DNA from: an uncultured Eubacteriales bacterium
GTDB taxonomy: Bacteria; Bacillota; Clostridia; Lachnospirales; CAMVHY01
DNA length: 59,932 nt
Assembly: GCA_948543815.1 (NCBI GenBank)
Contig: CAOVHW010000003.1
Location: 102,080-162,011, forward strand
Direction: 5' to 3'
Shown here: piece by piece, positions 1 through 8,413 of the stretch
Numbering within the stretch: position 1 is the stretch's first letter
Layout of the letters: each line of letters begins with the position of its first letter
Position numbers and translations under genes: made by a program
The notes under the pieces: model-generated
The model's database searches: none
Told to the model about the DNA's origin: nothing
What the model saw: only the letters and a program-made list of their open reading frames with translations

Positions 1-1
1 T

Positions 2-475
2 CAAAATAAAACTGAAAAAAATTTAAATCCAAGTGCAAACAGTCAAAATGAAGACACAAATAATCAAAATGAAACTGAATCAGATCCAGACTGCAAATCA
101 AATAAAATTAATAAAAATTTCAACAAAAAAGAAAATAAGTACGGAATATTTGCTGGTTTAATGTTTATAATTTTAGCAATATCACTTGGAATAACAATCG
201 GAATTGGAGCTCTGGCCGTCCCTATCGCAATAGCCATTGCAATAATTTCTCCGCTTGCAATTTTAGGAATAGCAATAATATTATCTGTGTTTATTCGTAT
301 TTTTTATGAAATTAAAATATCAGAAACTTTAAATTTATTAAATCAATCGTCAACTTTAAATAAAGAACAGGCTTTGAAGCGAGTTCCATTTTATTTAAGA
401 AATAAAAAAATAATAATTGAACAAATTAATATCTTACAAGGAAAAAATTATGCAAATGAAGAAAATAAAATATAA
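2..475 (+). CDS. Partial membrane protein, C-terminal part (lineage-specific, unknown)
   Basis: The reading frame is open from base 2 with no stop and no clear start, so the gene begins outside the window. The visible 157 residues start with a hydrophilic stretch of about 50 residues rich in Asn, Gln, Glu and Lys. There follows a strongly hydrophobic block of about 60 residues (around bases 140-320) rich in Ile, Ala, Gly and Leu that should form two transmembrane segments, then a charged C-terminal tail of about 50 residues. An internal ATG at 161 has no ribosome binding site, so I prefer the open frame. No family recognised; it resembles DUF-type small membrane proteins only in general architecture. 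The low-complexity Asn/Gln content is like that of the other unknown genes nearby. Confidence 0.65.
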   Translation, partial: QNKTEKNLNPSANSQNEDTNNQNETESDPDCKSNKINKNFNKKENKYGIFAGLMFIILAISLGITIGIGALAVPIAIAIAIISPLAILGIAIILSVFIRIFYEIKISETLNLLNQSSTLNKEQALKRVPFYLRNKKIIIEQINILQGKNYANEENKI

Positions 476-551
476 CAAAATTTATTCCTTATTTATTATT
501 AAAAAATCCATTAAATATAAAATTAAAATATATTTTTATTAAATATTTTGC

Positions 552-580
552 TTGACTTTTATTTTTTTATTTAATAAAAT
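552..580 (+). promoter_or_regulatory. Sigma-A promoter for the gene at 626
   Basis: The -35 box TTGACT (552-557), a 17-bp spacer and the -10 box TAAAAT (575-580) lie about 45 bp upstream of the start codon at 626. The spacing and sequence are near consensus. This makes the downstream gene a separate transcription unit. Confidence 0.7.
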
Positions 581-625
581 ATTAATATATGAAAAAAGTT
601 AAATATATATTTTAGGAGGAATATT

Positions 626-1330
626 ATGTCTGAAACTTCAATTTTACCAAAAACTTTTGCGTATACCTTAATGAACCAGGCACTAATGTATCGTCAAAAA
701 CTTATAAAAAAATCCGCTGATGGATATAAAAGTATAATGACAAGAAGCTTATCAAGATTCCAAAAATCAATGTCAACACCACAAAAATCTATTTGTGAAA
801 TAGATATAACTAATATCAATGATTTTAGTAGGCAAATAAATATAATTGAAGAAGTATTAAGTGTTATAAAGGCTCAATTACAACTACCTGACACAATACC
901 AATGGCAGAAAACCCTCTCATGACTATTTCTAACCCAGATAAAATAATAGGTGATGATGAATATAGTGCTAAGGAAATGTTTAAAAATTTAACTGCCATT
1001 TTAAAGTGTTCGAGACATGGAACATTCAATGATCCTCATATATCTAAATGCCTATCTGCTTTTGTTCAATTACTTAAAGATTTTAACGGTATTATTGATT
1101 GTAATTTTATGGAACTTTATAATTTTTTTGTACAAAAGCAAAAAAAATGCACATCAAAAGACAGAATAAAAAAAATACTTGACTCTCCTAATTTAAGAAA
1201 TTCATCTGCAAAACATAAAAGTTATGTTAAAGAAGTTTGTGAAAAAATGATAAAATGGAAACCTTGGCTCGATTACGATGAAATCCCTCCACTTGAAAGA
1301 AACAACCGCGAACATCAAGAAGAAAAATAA
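626..1330 (+). CDS. Hypothetical protein, lineage-specific
   Basis: A 234-residue soluble, Lys-rich protein with no signal peptide or membrane segment. The start is fixed by a strong AGGAGGA ribosome binding site about 7 bases upstream of the ATG. It has its own promoter (552-580) and terminator (1331-1359), so it is transcribed alone. The N-terminal 60 residues are basic; the middle (about residues 110-165) is predicted helical. That middle part resembles by eye a segment in the product of the gene at 52858: both have E/D-Y-S, then K-N, an R about nine residues on, then an aromatic residue followed by S/N-D and a hydrophobic helix. I do not recognise the family and assign no function. Confidence 0.8.
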   Translation: MSETSILPKTFAYTLMNQALMYRQKLIKKSADGYKSIMTRSLSRFQKSMSTPQKSICEIDITNINDFSRQINIIEEVLSVIKAQLQLPDTIPMAENPLMTISNPDKIIGDDEYSAKEMFKNLTAILKCSRHGTFNDPHISKCLSAFVQLLKDFNGIIDCNFMELYNFFVQKQKKCTSKDRIKKILDSPNLRNSSAKHKSYVKEVCEKMIKWKPWLDYDEIPPLERNNREHQEEK

Positions 1331-1359
1331 AAAAATCCGACATAGAGTTGGATTTTTTA
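1331..1359 (+). terminator. Rho-independent terminator
   Basis: AAAAATCCGAC and GTTGGATTTTTT form an 11-bp stem with one G-U pair and a small loop, followed by T residues. It starts at the base after the stop codon of the gene at 626. Its stem sequence is nearly identical to that of the next terminator at 1603. Confidence 0.8.
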
Positions 1360-1397
1360 TAAAATTAACTTAAGATAAATTTTAATTAAATATTTTT

Positions 1398-1426
1398 TTA
1401 ACTTATTTATTTTTATTCGCTATAAT
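1398..1426 (+). promoter_or_regulatory. Sigma-A promoter for the 39-residue gene
   Basis: TTAACT (1398-1403), 17 bp, then a perfect TATAAT (1421-1426). The distance to the start codon at 1475 is about 48 bp. It is one of the best promoters in the window and supports a real small gene downstream. Confidence 0.7.
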
Positions 1427-1474
1427 ATTATTGTATTTAAAAAATAAATTATATTTTTTAAGAAGGAATTTATT

Positions 1475-1594
1475 ATGTTTAATCAGGTATTTAACGAAAT
1501 TGAAAACCTTAAAGAGCAAATTAAACAACTTCAACAACAACATCAAAATCAACAACAAACTCCACCATTTGCAAATAACGTACCCGAAATATAA
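1475..1594 (+). CDS. Small Gln-rich coiled-coil protein (39 aa)
   Basis: ATG at 1475, eight bases after AAGAAGGA, opens a 39-codon frame ending in TAA at 1592-1594. The product has an amphipathic helix with a heptad-like pattern (N-terminal 25 residues: I, L, I, L at spaced positions among E, K and Q), then a Gln/His run, a Pro-Pro turn and a short tail. It is flanked by a strong promoter (1398-1426) and a strong terminator (1603-1630), an arrangement hard to explain unless the RNA is made and stops there. It could instead be a small noncoding RNA, but the ribosome binding site and full-length frame argue for translation. No family recognised. Confidence 0.6.
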   Translation: MFNQVFNEIENLKEQIKQLQQQHQNQQQTPPFANNVPEI

Positions 1595-1602
1595 AAACAA
1601 AT

Positions 1603-1630
1603 AAAATCCGAAGAAAGTCGGATTTTTTTA
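1603..1630 (+). terminator. Rho-independent terminator
   Basis: AAAATCCGA, a six-base loop and TCGGATTTTTTT form a 9-bp perfect stem followed by a T run. On the other strand a T-rich stretch also follows the stem, so it can terminate the convergent gene ending at 1649 as well. Confidence 0.8.
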
Positions 1631-1648
1631 ATGGTTAATATTTTATAA

Positions 1649-2053
1649 TTAATTTACTTTACAACATAACGCAAATAATAATGCAGCATTAGCGAAATTA
1701 TTTTTTTTATCAGCCAAACAATTTGTATCTATATCATAGACGCCATCTGTATGCATTGACTTATCCATTTCTGCCTGTAAGCCCGCTATCGTCTTCATTA
1801 CCATTATTGATTCTGCTAGCTTATCTACCATGATATATTTCTCATGCGGAATAAATGGTTTTAATGCATATAATAGCTCAATTTCTTTCGGCCGATTATT
1901 TTTTACCTGCAATCGTTGATGCTCTACCTCTTCCTCAATCTTTTGCAGATACCTCTCATAAAACATATTCTTTATTAAATTGGCAGCTTCCTCCATATCA
2001 TTCCTTATCTTACTTTTATCCTGCAGCATTTGCGTTACCTCATAAAGTGACAT
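1649..2053 (-). CDS. Hypothetical protein coupled to the subtilisin gene
   Basis: A 134-residue, mostly helical soluble protein with charged heptad-like stretches (about residues 20-55) and a Cys-containing C-terminal end. It starts one base after the stop codon of the subtilisin gene; the GGGGGA at the end of that gene is its ribosome binding site. The coupling suggests equal expression with the protease, so it may be an inhibitor, adaptor or substrate, but nothing in the sequence shows this. No signal peptide or membrane segment. Family not recognised. Confidence 0.75.
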   Translation of the reverse strand: MSLYEVTQMLQDKSKIRNDMEEAANLIKNMFYERYLQKIEEEVEHQRLQVKNNRPKEIELLYALKPFIPHEKYIMVDKLAESIMVMKTIAGLQAEMDKSMHTDGVYDIDTNCLADKKNNFANAALLFALCCKVN

Positions 2054-2054
2054 C

Positions 2055-3185
2055 TCATTCCCCCATTACTAATTTTTTTATATCTATTAGTCCCCAGCCT
2101 TGTTGATTTTGTGGGTAATTTAAATTTATCGTACTTCGTTTTAATCGTAATTTAACCTGATTCGGTGATAATTGTGGGAATCTATCTAGTAATAATGCAA
2201 TCGCTCCCGTTACTATCGGTGTTGACATTGATGTCCCACTCATCATTGCATAATTATTATCTACCGACTTTAAGTTCTTCACTTCCTTACTCAGACACGA
2301 TATAATATTTGCACCAGGTGCTATTACATCTGGTTTAATAATGCACTCGGATGTAGGTCCACGTCCTGAAAAATTTATTAATGAATCCCCCCAGATATTT
2401 ACTGTCTTATGGTCATCCGATGCACCTACTGTTATTACTTTCTTACAAATTCCCGGTGATGTTACACTTGATTTATTTGGCCCATTATTACCCGCGGCAA
2501 TAACTACAACGATACCACTATCCCAAAGTTTTTCAACCGCACGTATAAGTGGGTCATTCGGTCCTTCATCTTTAGTCCCTATTGATAAATTAATAACGCG
2601 AATATTAAATTTATCTTTGTTATCTAAAATCCATTGAAGGCCTGCTAAAACATCTGCACTATTTCCCTTACCGGTTGCGTCTAAAATTTTTAGCGCTATG
2701 ATATTACATTCGGGTGCAATCCCCATATATTTCCCACCAGATAAAAATCCATTTCCACCTGCAATCCCACTAACATGAGTCCCATGACCATTATCGTCAT
2801 ATGGCTCACGTTTATTTGTAGTAAAATCTTTAAAGGCAATAATTCGATTATGCGGCATACAAAAATCATTTACCGGACAAATTCCCGTATCTAATATCGA
2901 AATAGTAACAGTCTTCCCCGTATAGCCTTTACTATTTACGATATCAGCATTAACTGATTTTCGTGCCGTATTCATTTGTGCCGTAATATTTGCATTCTCA
3001 TGAATTAATTCTAAGTTGCAAAGCTTACGTAAAATATTTGACTTATCCCTATCAATTTCTAGTACAAAACTATTTATCAGTGGTAAATCATATTTTACTC
3101 TGCCTAATGATTTTATATTTGCTTCTACTCTCTTATCAGGCATATATTCTATAATATATTGCAAACAATTTTTCATATCGCTCAC
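2055..3185 (-). CDS. Subtilisin-like serine protease (S8, intracellular type)
   Basis: A 376-residue S8 family protease. The catalytic triad is complete: Asp99 in ILDTGI, His134 in GHGTHVSG and Ser319 in SGTSMSTP, with the oxyanion Asn233 in AAGNNGP. There is no signal peptide, so it should act in the cytosol; the N-terminal 80 residues look like a short propeptide-like or inhibitor-like region, as in AprX and intracellular subtilisins. GGAAGAG precedes the ATG. It lies 48 bp downstream of spo0A on the same strand and is probably cotranscribed with it, which suggests a link with entry into sporulation or stationary phase. In Bacillus and Clostridia the gene next to spo0A is usually spoIVB; this protease is unrelated to SpoIVB (no PDZ domain, no transmembrane anchor). 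Confidence 0.93.
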   Translation of the reverse strand: MSDMKNCLQYIIEYMPDKRVEANIKSLGRVKYDLPLINSFVLEIDRDKSNILRKLCNLELIHENANITAQMNTARKSVNADIVNSKGYTGKTVTISILDTGICPVNDFCMPHNRIIAFKDFTTNKREPYDDNGHGTHVSGIAGGNGFLSGGKYMGIAPECNIIALKILDATGKGNSADVLAGLQWILDNKDKFNIRVINLSIGTKDEGPNDPLIRAVEKLWDSGIVVVIAAGNNGPNKSSVTSPGICKKVITVGASDDHKTVNIWGDSLINFSGRGPTSECIIKPDVIAPGANIISCLSKEVKNLKSVDNNYAMMSGTSMSTPIVTGAIALLLDRFPQLSPNQVKLRLKRSTINLNYPQNQQGWGLIDIKKLVMGE

Positions 3186-3233
3186 TCTTCCATTTTTTCT
3201 TTATAAATATGAAAAATTGTTCCATTATGTTAA

Positions 3234-4019
3234 TTAACTTGCTTTTAATTCTAATCTTAATCTATCTGCTATTAGTGCAATAAATTCACTATTCGTTGGC
3301 TTTCCCTTATTATTATTTATTGTATAGCCAAAAAATTTATCTATCTCCTCTACTTTTCCTCTATTCCATGCAACTTCTATTGCATGCCTTATTGCGCGCT
3401 CAACTCTACTCGATGTCGTATTACATTTTTTTGCTATTGCCGGATATAATTCTTTTGTTATATAGTTTAAAATATCTATATCGTCTACCGCCATCATTAT
3501 TGCTTCCCTCATATAATGATAGCCACGAATATGTGCAGGTACTCCTATGTTATGTAGGATACCTGTTACTTTTGACTTTAAACTATAGTTTTCAAATGGC
3601 AGCGCATTATTCTTGAATAAAATATTTTTATTCGGCAATATATTATTATTGAGTTGGTGAACTCGTTTCGCTAAAATATCTATGTCAAATGGTTTCGCTA
3701 TATAATACTCTGCTCCTAACTCTATTGCTTTTTGCGTTATTTTTTCCTGAGTAATAGCGGATAAAATTATACACATTGGTGAACTTGTTGGATGATTTTT
3801 CTTATCTAATTTCTCTAATACTCCTAATCCATCTAATTTCGGCATTATCCCATCTAATATTGCAACATCTGGTTTTAACTCCTGTATTTTTTTATACGCT
3901 GTTACTCCATCATACGCACAATCTATAACATCAATATCGCCTTGTTTTTCTAAATATCCTCCTATTACGTCGCAAAATTCTTTATTATCATCTGCAAGCA
4001 GTACTTTTATTTTACTCAA
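3234..4019 (-). CDS. spo0A: Sporulation master regulator Spo0A
   Basis: A 261-residue response regulator. The receiver domain (about residues 3-120) has the acidic pair Asp10/Asp11, the phosphorylated Asp56, Ser87 and Lys109. The C-terminal DNA-binding domain (about residues 150-258) has the characteristic Spo0A signature around HNIGVPAHIRGY and the recognition helix region with SSRVERAIRHAIE. Phosphorylated Spo0A binds TGTCGAA-type boxes and switches on sporulation genes. The start is TTG, set by GGAGGG eight bases upstream. A sigma-A promoter lies at 4078-4106. The gene heads a probable operon with the subtilisin and its coupled partner. Confidence 0.97.
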   Translation of the reverse strand: MSKIKVLLADDNKEFCDVIGGYLEKQGDIDVIDCAYDGVTAYKKIQELKPDVAILDGIMPKLDGLGVLEKLDKKNHPTSSPMCIILSAITQEKITQKAIELGAEYYIAKPFDIDILAKRVHQLNNNILPNKNILFKNNALPFENYSLKSKVTGILHNIGVPAHIRGYHYMREAIMMAVDDIDILNYITKELYPAIAKKCNTTSSRVERAIRHAIEVAWNRGKVEEIDKFFGYTINNNKGKPTNSEFIALIADRLRLELKAS

Positions 4020-4077
4020 TTTTTATCCCTCCAAAAATAATGAGTTGTCAATAATTGGAAGCTTACCAATAAATGGA

Positions 4078-4106
4078 ATTATACTTCATGAAATCACTGT
4101 TTACAA
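4078..4106 (-). promoter_or_regulatory. Promoter of spo0A
   Basis: On the minus strand TTGTAA (4106-4101), 17 bp and TATAAT (4083-4078), about 60 bp upstream of the TTG start. A short inverted repeat (ATTGG/CCAAT, 4055-4071) lies in the leader, and TTGTCAA at 4045-4051 is a weak match to a Spo0A box. Confidence 0.6.
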
Positions 4107-4228
4107 CAAAAAACATTTACATTTTTTCTACTAAAATTTACGTCCTTATACATGAAACAGGCTATTACGCGGTATTATTTGTATAATTAATAAATATTGT
4201 GGAAGATGTGAAAGGAGTTTGACTTAAT

Positions 4229-4369
4229 TTGCTTGATTTTGAATATGAATTGTCAAAATATGAACCTATTAATGGAATAGATGATGTCGAAAATTCCGTT
4301 GAATCTGACGAATTACGTGATATCATGGACTTTTTAAACTATATTTGTATCAATATCAATAAGGAGTAG
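4229..4369 (+). CDS. Small acidic protein (46 aa)
   Basis: A TTG start at 4229, eleven bases after AAAGGAG, opens a 46-codon frame ending at TAG 4367-4369. The product is strongly acidic (many Asp and Glu), with a C-terminal hydrophobic helix and one Cys. The last codons (AAGGAG) form the ribosome binding site of the next gene at 4379, so it appears to be the first gene of that operon. A TATAAT at 4182-4187 is a possible -10 box but I see no good -35. Family not recognised; TTG starts are common here, which makes the call more likely. Confidence 0.5.
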   Translation: MLDFEYELSKYEPINGIDDVENSVESDELRDIMDFLNYICININKE

Positions 4370-4378
4370 AAATAAAAA

Positions 4379-5581
4379 ATGAAATGCCCTGCATGTAATA
4401 ATGAAATTCCTTATGGCAAAATTTGTCCCTATTGTAAAAAAGATATTATCTTAACTAAAAAAATTATCGATTTATCAAATACCTTCTATAATCACGCCCT
4501 TACTTTTACTAAAAATAATGAACTCTCTTTCGCTATTATTTACCTTAAAAAAAGTCTTTGTCTGTATAAAAATAATACTAACGCCCGAAATCTTTTGGGC
4601 CTTATTTTTTATCGTATGGGAAGAATTGGCGACGCATTAAAACATTGGGTCATTAGTCAAACTCTTACTAAAGGTATAAATCTTGCTAATGATTACCTAA
4701 TGAGTGCACAACAAAATCCTAAAATTCTTGATAAGTATAATGATTCAATTAAGTTCTATAATTTAGGTTTGAATTACATAAATCAAAATAATGATGATAT
4801 GGGAGTGATACAGTTAAAAAAAAGTCTGGAAATAAATCCAGACTTTATCGATGCGTTAAACTTATTAGCATTATGTTATATCTATCAAGAAGAAAAAGAT
4901 AAGGCACAAAAACTTATAGAGCGCGTATTACAGATAGATAGTTCAAATATAATAGCAAATAATTATTACAAAAGATATATTGACAAAAAAAATTTACAGA
5001 GTAAAAATTTTTTTACGACAAAGATAAAATTTATAGATATGTTTAATTTTTCACGAGCAGTAATATTTTTATCAGGGATATTTTTTGGGATAATAATTAT
5101 TTATGCGCTAGTATTCCCAGCACAAATTTCGTCAAAGAATAAATCGATAGAGAAATTGCAAAAAGAATTAGACGTTATACAGGAAAATTATGATACAATA
5201 AATGAAGAGATGCCAAAGCTAAAAAAAGAAAATGAGCAGCTAACGAAAGATAATATAGAATTTCAGCAAAAATTATTAGAGAATGAGACACAAAAATTAC
5301 TTGCCCAAGCCCAAGATTTATATAACCAGCGGAAAATTATTCAAGCCACTGATATTTTATATGGATTAAGCCCAGTAAAATCGGAAGAATTATCAGAGCA
5401 AATAGAAAAACTCCGAAAAAAAGTTTATCCCAGCGCAGCAAAAATATATTACGATAAAGGATTACAAGCATATAACAGTAAAAATTTTGAGCAGGCAAAA
5501 GAAAATTTTGAAAAAGCTTTGCTTTTCTCCGAAAATCCCGAAAAAATAAATTATTATCTGGAAAAAATGAAATCGGAATAG
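4379..5581 (+). CDS. Zinc-ribbon / TPR membrane protein
   Basis: 400 residues. Two CxxC pairs at residues 3-6 and 16-19 form a zinc ribbon. TPR-like helical repeats occupy about residues 35-100 and 125-205 (one repeat has the NPDFIDAL pattern). A single transmembrane segment lies at about residues 227-248. After it come a long coiled coil (about 250-300) and another TPR at the C-terminus (about 345-395). The likely topology is an N-terminal cytosolic zinc-ribbon/TPR part and an extracellular coiled-coil/TPR part. TPRs mediate protein-protein contacts; the partner is unknown. It sits 9 bp after a small acidic gene and 12 bp before an M16C protease, probably in one operon. Confidence 0.85.
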   Translation: MKCPACNNEIPYGKICPYCKKDIILTKKIIDLSNTFYNHALTFTKNNELSFAIIYLKKSLCLYKNNTNARNLLGLIFYRMGRIGDALKHWVISQTLTKGINLANDYLMSAQQNPKILDKYNDSIKFYNLGLNYINQNNDDMGVIQLKKSLEINPDFIDALNLLALCYIYQEEKDKAQKLIERVLQIDSSNIIANNYYKRYIDKKNLQSKNFFTTKIKFIDMFNFSRAVIFLSGIFFGIIIIYALVFPAQISSKNKSIEKLQKELDVIQENYDTINEEMPKLKKENEQLTKDNIEFQQKLLENETQKLLAQAQDLYNQRKIIQATDILYGLSPVKSEELSEQIEKLRKKVYPSAAKIYYDKGLQAYNSKNFEQAKENFEKALLFSENPEKINYYLEKMKSE

Positions 5582-5593
5582 GAGGCGGGTATA

Positions 5594-8350
5594 ATGAATT
5601 TTACATTAAAAAAGGAAATACCAATTGAATCAATAGATTCCACCGGATTTTTATATGAACATACGAGTGGCGCACAACTTATTTTTATCAAAAATGATGA
5701 TATCAACAAAGTTTTTTCGGTAGCATTTAAAACTTTACCGAGCGATGACAAAGGTGCACCACATGTTCTTGAACATTGTACATTATGCGGCTCAAAAAAA
5801 TATCCGCTTAAAGATACATTTAATGAAATTTCGTTTTCTTCACTTTATACATATTTAAATGCAATAACGTTTAAAGATAAAACTGTTTATCCAATTGCGA
5901 GTACGAACGATGCTGAATTTGCTAAGCTCACAAAAATTTATTTAGATTGCGCATTCAATCCACTTTTACGTTTTGAAACATTTTTACATGAAGCATGGCA
6001 TTATGAAAAAATGGAAAATGGATTAGACGTAAACGGCGTAGTTTATAGTGAAATGAAATCAACTTTTTCAAATCCAGTACGTGAAACTCGCTCATTTATC
6101 CATAAAAAATTATTTCCAAGCACATTTTATAAATATGAATCATCGGGCGTCCCTAAAGAAATTTTAAAATTACAGCATCAAGAAATTGTAGACTTGCATA
6201 AAAATTTTTACACACCAGAAAATTGCTTCCTTTATTTATATGGAAATATTGACAACTTGAATTTTTATTTTGAACTGTTTGATGAATATCTGACGCCACG
6301 CGAAAATCCTAATAAAATTTCCATACCGAAACAACCAATTTTTTCAGAACCATTAATTGCAAATGCACTATATGATTTTTCCGGCGCACAAAAAAAATAT
6401 TTCGGTGCCGGATTTGTTATCGATACTGCACTAAATTTGGAATTAGTTTTGGCGTTCAATGTTTTGAATTCATATTTGGCAAAGATGGTTGGCGCGCCAT
6501 TAAAAAGATTTTTGCCACTGGTAAAAACTTTTCTTGAAACTGAAATTTATCAACCAGTTTATTCAATTCTTTCCGAAAATTTTAATGGCAGTACGGAAAA
6601 GTTCAAGGATACGATTTTGCAAATTTTCCGCCAGATTTATAAAAGTGGATTAAATAAACCATTGCTGGAATCATGCATAAATAATTACGAATTTGATTTG
6701 CGAACATCACTCCATAAAAATCGTCCAAAAGGTTTGGTATTAAATCTTTTGATGCTAACCGATTGGATTTATGACGGTGATCCATTTTCAAAAATTGAAC
6801 GTATAAAAGTTTTGAATTCACTACGTAAAAAACTTCATGAAGGTTATTTTGAAGATTTAATCAGAAAATATATCATTTTCAATACGCACGCCGTTTTCAC
6901 AAGTTTGATTCCTGATAGCAAAAATCCATTTCAATTTAATGTATCCGCCGAAGATATGAAAAATGCAAAGCTAATGAAAAATTTTATTGAAAGTGAAGAT
7001 AATAATGAAAATTTAATTCCAATTGCAAAAGTTGATGAAACAAAATTTTTAGGTTTTTGTGATTCAAAAGAATATCCGACGGAAAAAATTTTATACACAC
7101 CAATGGATACCGAACAAATTATTTATCTGCGGTTTGCATTTAAAACTGACTGCGTGCCGGAAAAATTATTGCCGTATGTTGGAATTTTAGCTGAAACTTT
7201 GGTTTTCACTGCATTACAGGAAAACTCAAACGAAAGTATGCAAACGATAATAAATAATATTGGTCACATAAAAATGGAATTCGATACTTACTCGAAAGAT
7301 AACACAAAATTTATTCCGATGTTGAATTTAAAAATCAAGTTATTGCCAAGTAATATTGACAGCATAATTGAAATTACGCACGCAATTTTCAGTATAAAAA
7401 CTTTTGATTCAAAAAGTTTAATAAAAAAATTGTTACTGCAAAAATTTGCGCTTATGACAAATTCATTTATAAAAAATCCGATTGAGAATATTGTCAAAAA
7501 AGTTAACTCATACAACAGCAATGAATATAAGTATAAAGATATTGTCGACGGTATTTGCTTTTATTATTTCATTAAAAATCTTAATCAAAATTTTGATGAT
7601 GAATATGGTGATTTGATAGAAAAACTTTTGGACGTTTTTAAAATTATTTTTACACGCGAAAACTCTTTTCTACAAATAGTTTGTGATGAAAAAAATTTTG
7701 ATGCAATTCATTCAAAACTCGTTGACCTTATGCAAAGTTTACCGACATCTCCACAAAAATCTTGTACTTATGATTTTAAAAATTATAAAACGGATGAAGC
7801 ATTTCATAATTTGACAACAATAAATACGAATGCAATGATAATTCCACTTGACATTCAATTGTCTGGTTTTTGCGATGCGTTTGAAACATTTATGGATAAA
7901 ATTTATTTGATGCGCGAGATAAGAGTCATGGGTGGCGCATATGATTCTAACTGCAAATTTAAAAATAATGCGATATATTTTTATTCATACGCCGACCCAA
8001 ATATCGAAGCTACTTACAAAAAATTTTTATCAGCTGCGGATTATGCTTTAAATTTTCAATTTTCTGCTGAACAAATCCAAAAATGTATTGTCAGTGCAAT
8101 AAACGTTTTTGATAAATTGAAGTCTGTAGAAAATCGCGCCGAAGTTACTTTTAGTCAATATATTACTGAAACTTCACGTGATGAAATTTTGCAAATGCGT
8201 ACAGAAATTATTTCTACAAAAGTGGAAAACATAAAAAATATTGCTCAGCAAATCAAAAATAATTTAGACAAAGCAATGGTTTGTACGATAGGTAATCGCA
8301 ATAAAATTTTTTCTGCGCGACATTTATTTTCCGATATTACAAAATTATAG
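5594..8350 (+). CDS. M16C metallopeptidase, presequence protease (PreP/Cym1) family
   Basis: 918 residues, slightly shorter than typical members (about 970). The inverted zinc motif HxxEH is present as His57, Glu60, His61, followed by the family-typical CTLCGSKKYP. The distal zinc-ligand Glu is expected in the VVYSEMKS segment about 80 residues on. The protein should fold as four similar domains in one chain, closing around short unstructured peptides and degrading them. There is no signal peptide, so it is likely cytosolic, as with other Bacillota homologues. The start follows a strong GGAGG. It ends at a hairpin terminator that also serves the convergent gene. Confidence 0.95.
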   Translation: MNFTLKKEIPIESIDSTGFLYEHTSGAQLIFIKNDDINKVFSVAFKTLPSDDKGAPHVLEHCTLCGSKKYPLKDTFNEISFSSLYTYLNAITFKDKTVYPIASTNDAEFAKLTKIYLDCAFNPLLRFETFLHEAWHYEKMENGLDVNGVVYSEMKSTFSNPVRETRSFIHKKLFPSTFYKYESSGVPKEILKLQHQEIVDLHKNFYTPENCFLYLYGNIDNLNFYFELFDEYLTPRENPNKISIPKQPIFSEPLIANALYDFSGAQKKYFGAGFVIDTALNLELVLAFNVLNSYLAKMVGAPLKRFLPLVKTFLETEIYQPVYSILSENFNGSTEKFKDTILQIFRQIYKSGLNKPLLESCINNYEFDLRTSLHKNRPKGLVLNLLMLTDWIYDGDPFSKIERIKVLNSLRKKLHEGYFEDLIRKYIIFNTHAVFTSLIPDSKNPFQFNVSAEDMKNAKLMKNFIESEDNNENLIPIAKVDETKFLGFCDSKEYPTEKILYTPMDTEQIIYLRFAFKTDCVPEKLLPYVGILAETLVFTALQENSNESMQTIINNIGHIKMEFDTYSKDNTKFIPMLNLKIKLLPSNIDSIIEITHAIFSIKTFDSKSLIKKLLLQKFALMTNSFIKNPIENIVKKVNSYNSNEYKYKDIVDGICFYYFIKNLNQNFDDEYGDLIEKLLDVFKIIFTRENSFLQIVCDEKNFDAIHSKLVDLMQSLPTSPQKSCTYDFKNYKTDEAFHNLTTINTNAMIIPLDIQLSGFCDAFETFMDKIYLMREIRVMGGAYDSNCKFKNNAIYFYSYADPNIEATYKKFLSAADYALNFQFSAEQIQKCIVSAINVFDKLKSVENRAEVTFSQYITETSRDEILQMRTEIISTKVENIKNIAQQIKNNLDKAMVCTIGNRNKIFSARHLFSDITKL

Positions 8351-8358
8351 TTTTAAAA

Positions 8359-8413
8359 TTTTACTTTAGAACTTTAACAAAAAAACTTTGTGCATTTGCA
8401 CAAAGTTTTTTAT
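8359..8413. repeat. Short member of the palindromic repeat family; bidirectional terminator
   Basis: AACTTTGTGCA and TGCACAAAGTT form a perfect stem with a tiny loop, flanked by A runs on the left and T runs on the right. It overlaps the stop codon of the minus-strand gene ending at 8410 and follows the M16C gene, so it can terminate both. The preceding GAACTTTAACAAAAAA is the reverse complement of the right flank of the larger copies (for example at 23324), so this is a shortened copy in reverse orientation. Confidence 0.75.

Noticed and set aside
1403..1600. Minus-strand 65-codon frame
   Set aside because: It is antisense to the 39-residue gene and its promoter, is composed of hydrophobic low-complexity residues, and has no ribosome binding site.
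2341..2637. Plus-strand frame opposite the subtilisin gene
   Set aside because: Shadow of a well-supported gene; the translation has no recognisable features. The same applies to other opposite-strand frames across polC, hisS, clpC, typA and ftsZ.
4286..4292. TGTCGAA, a perfect Spo0A box core
   Set aside because: It lies inside a coding frame (GAT GTC GAA) away from any promoter; a 7-base match is expected by chance in this length.
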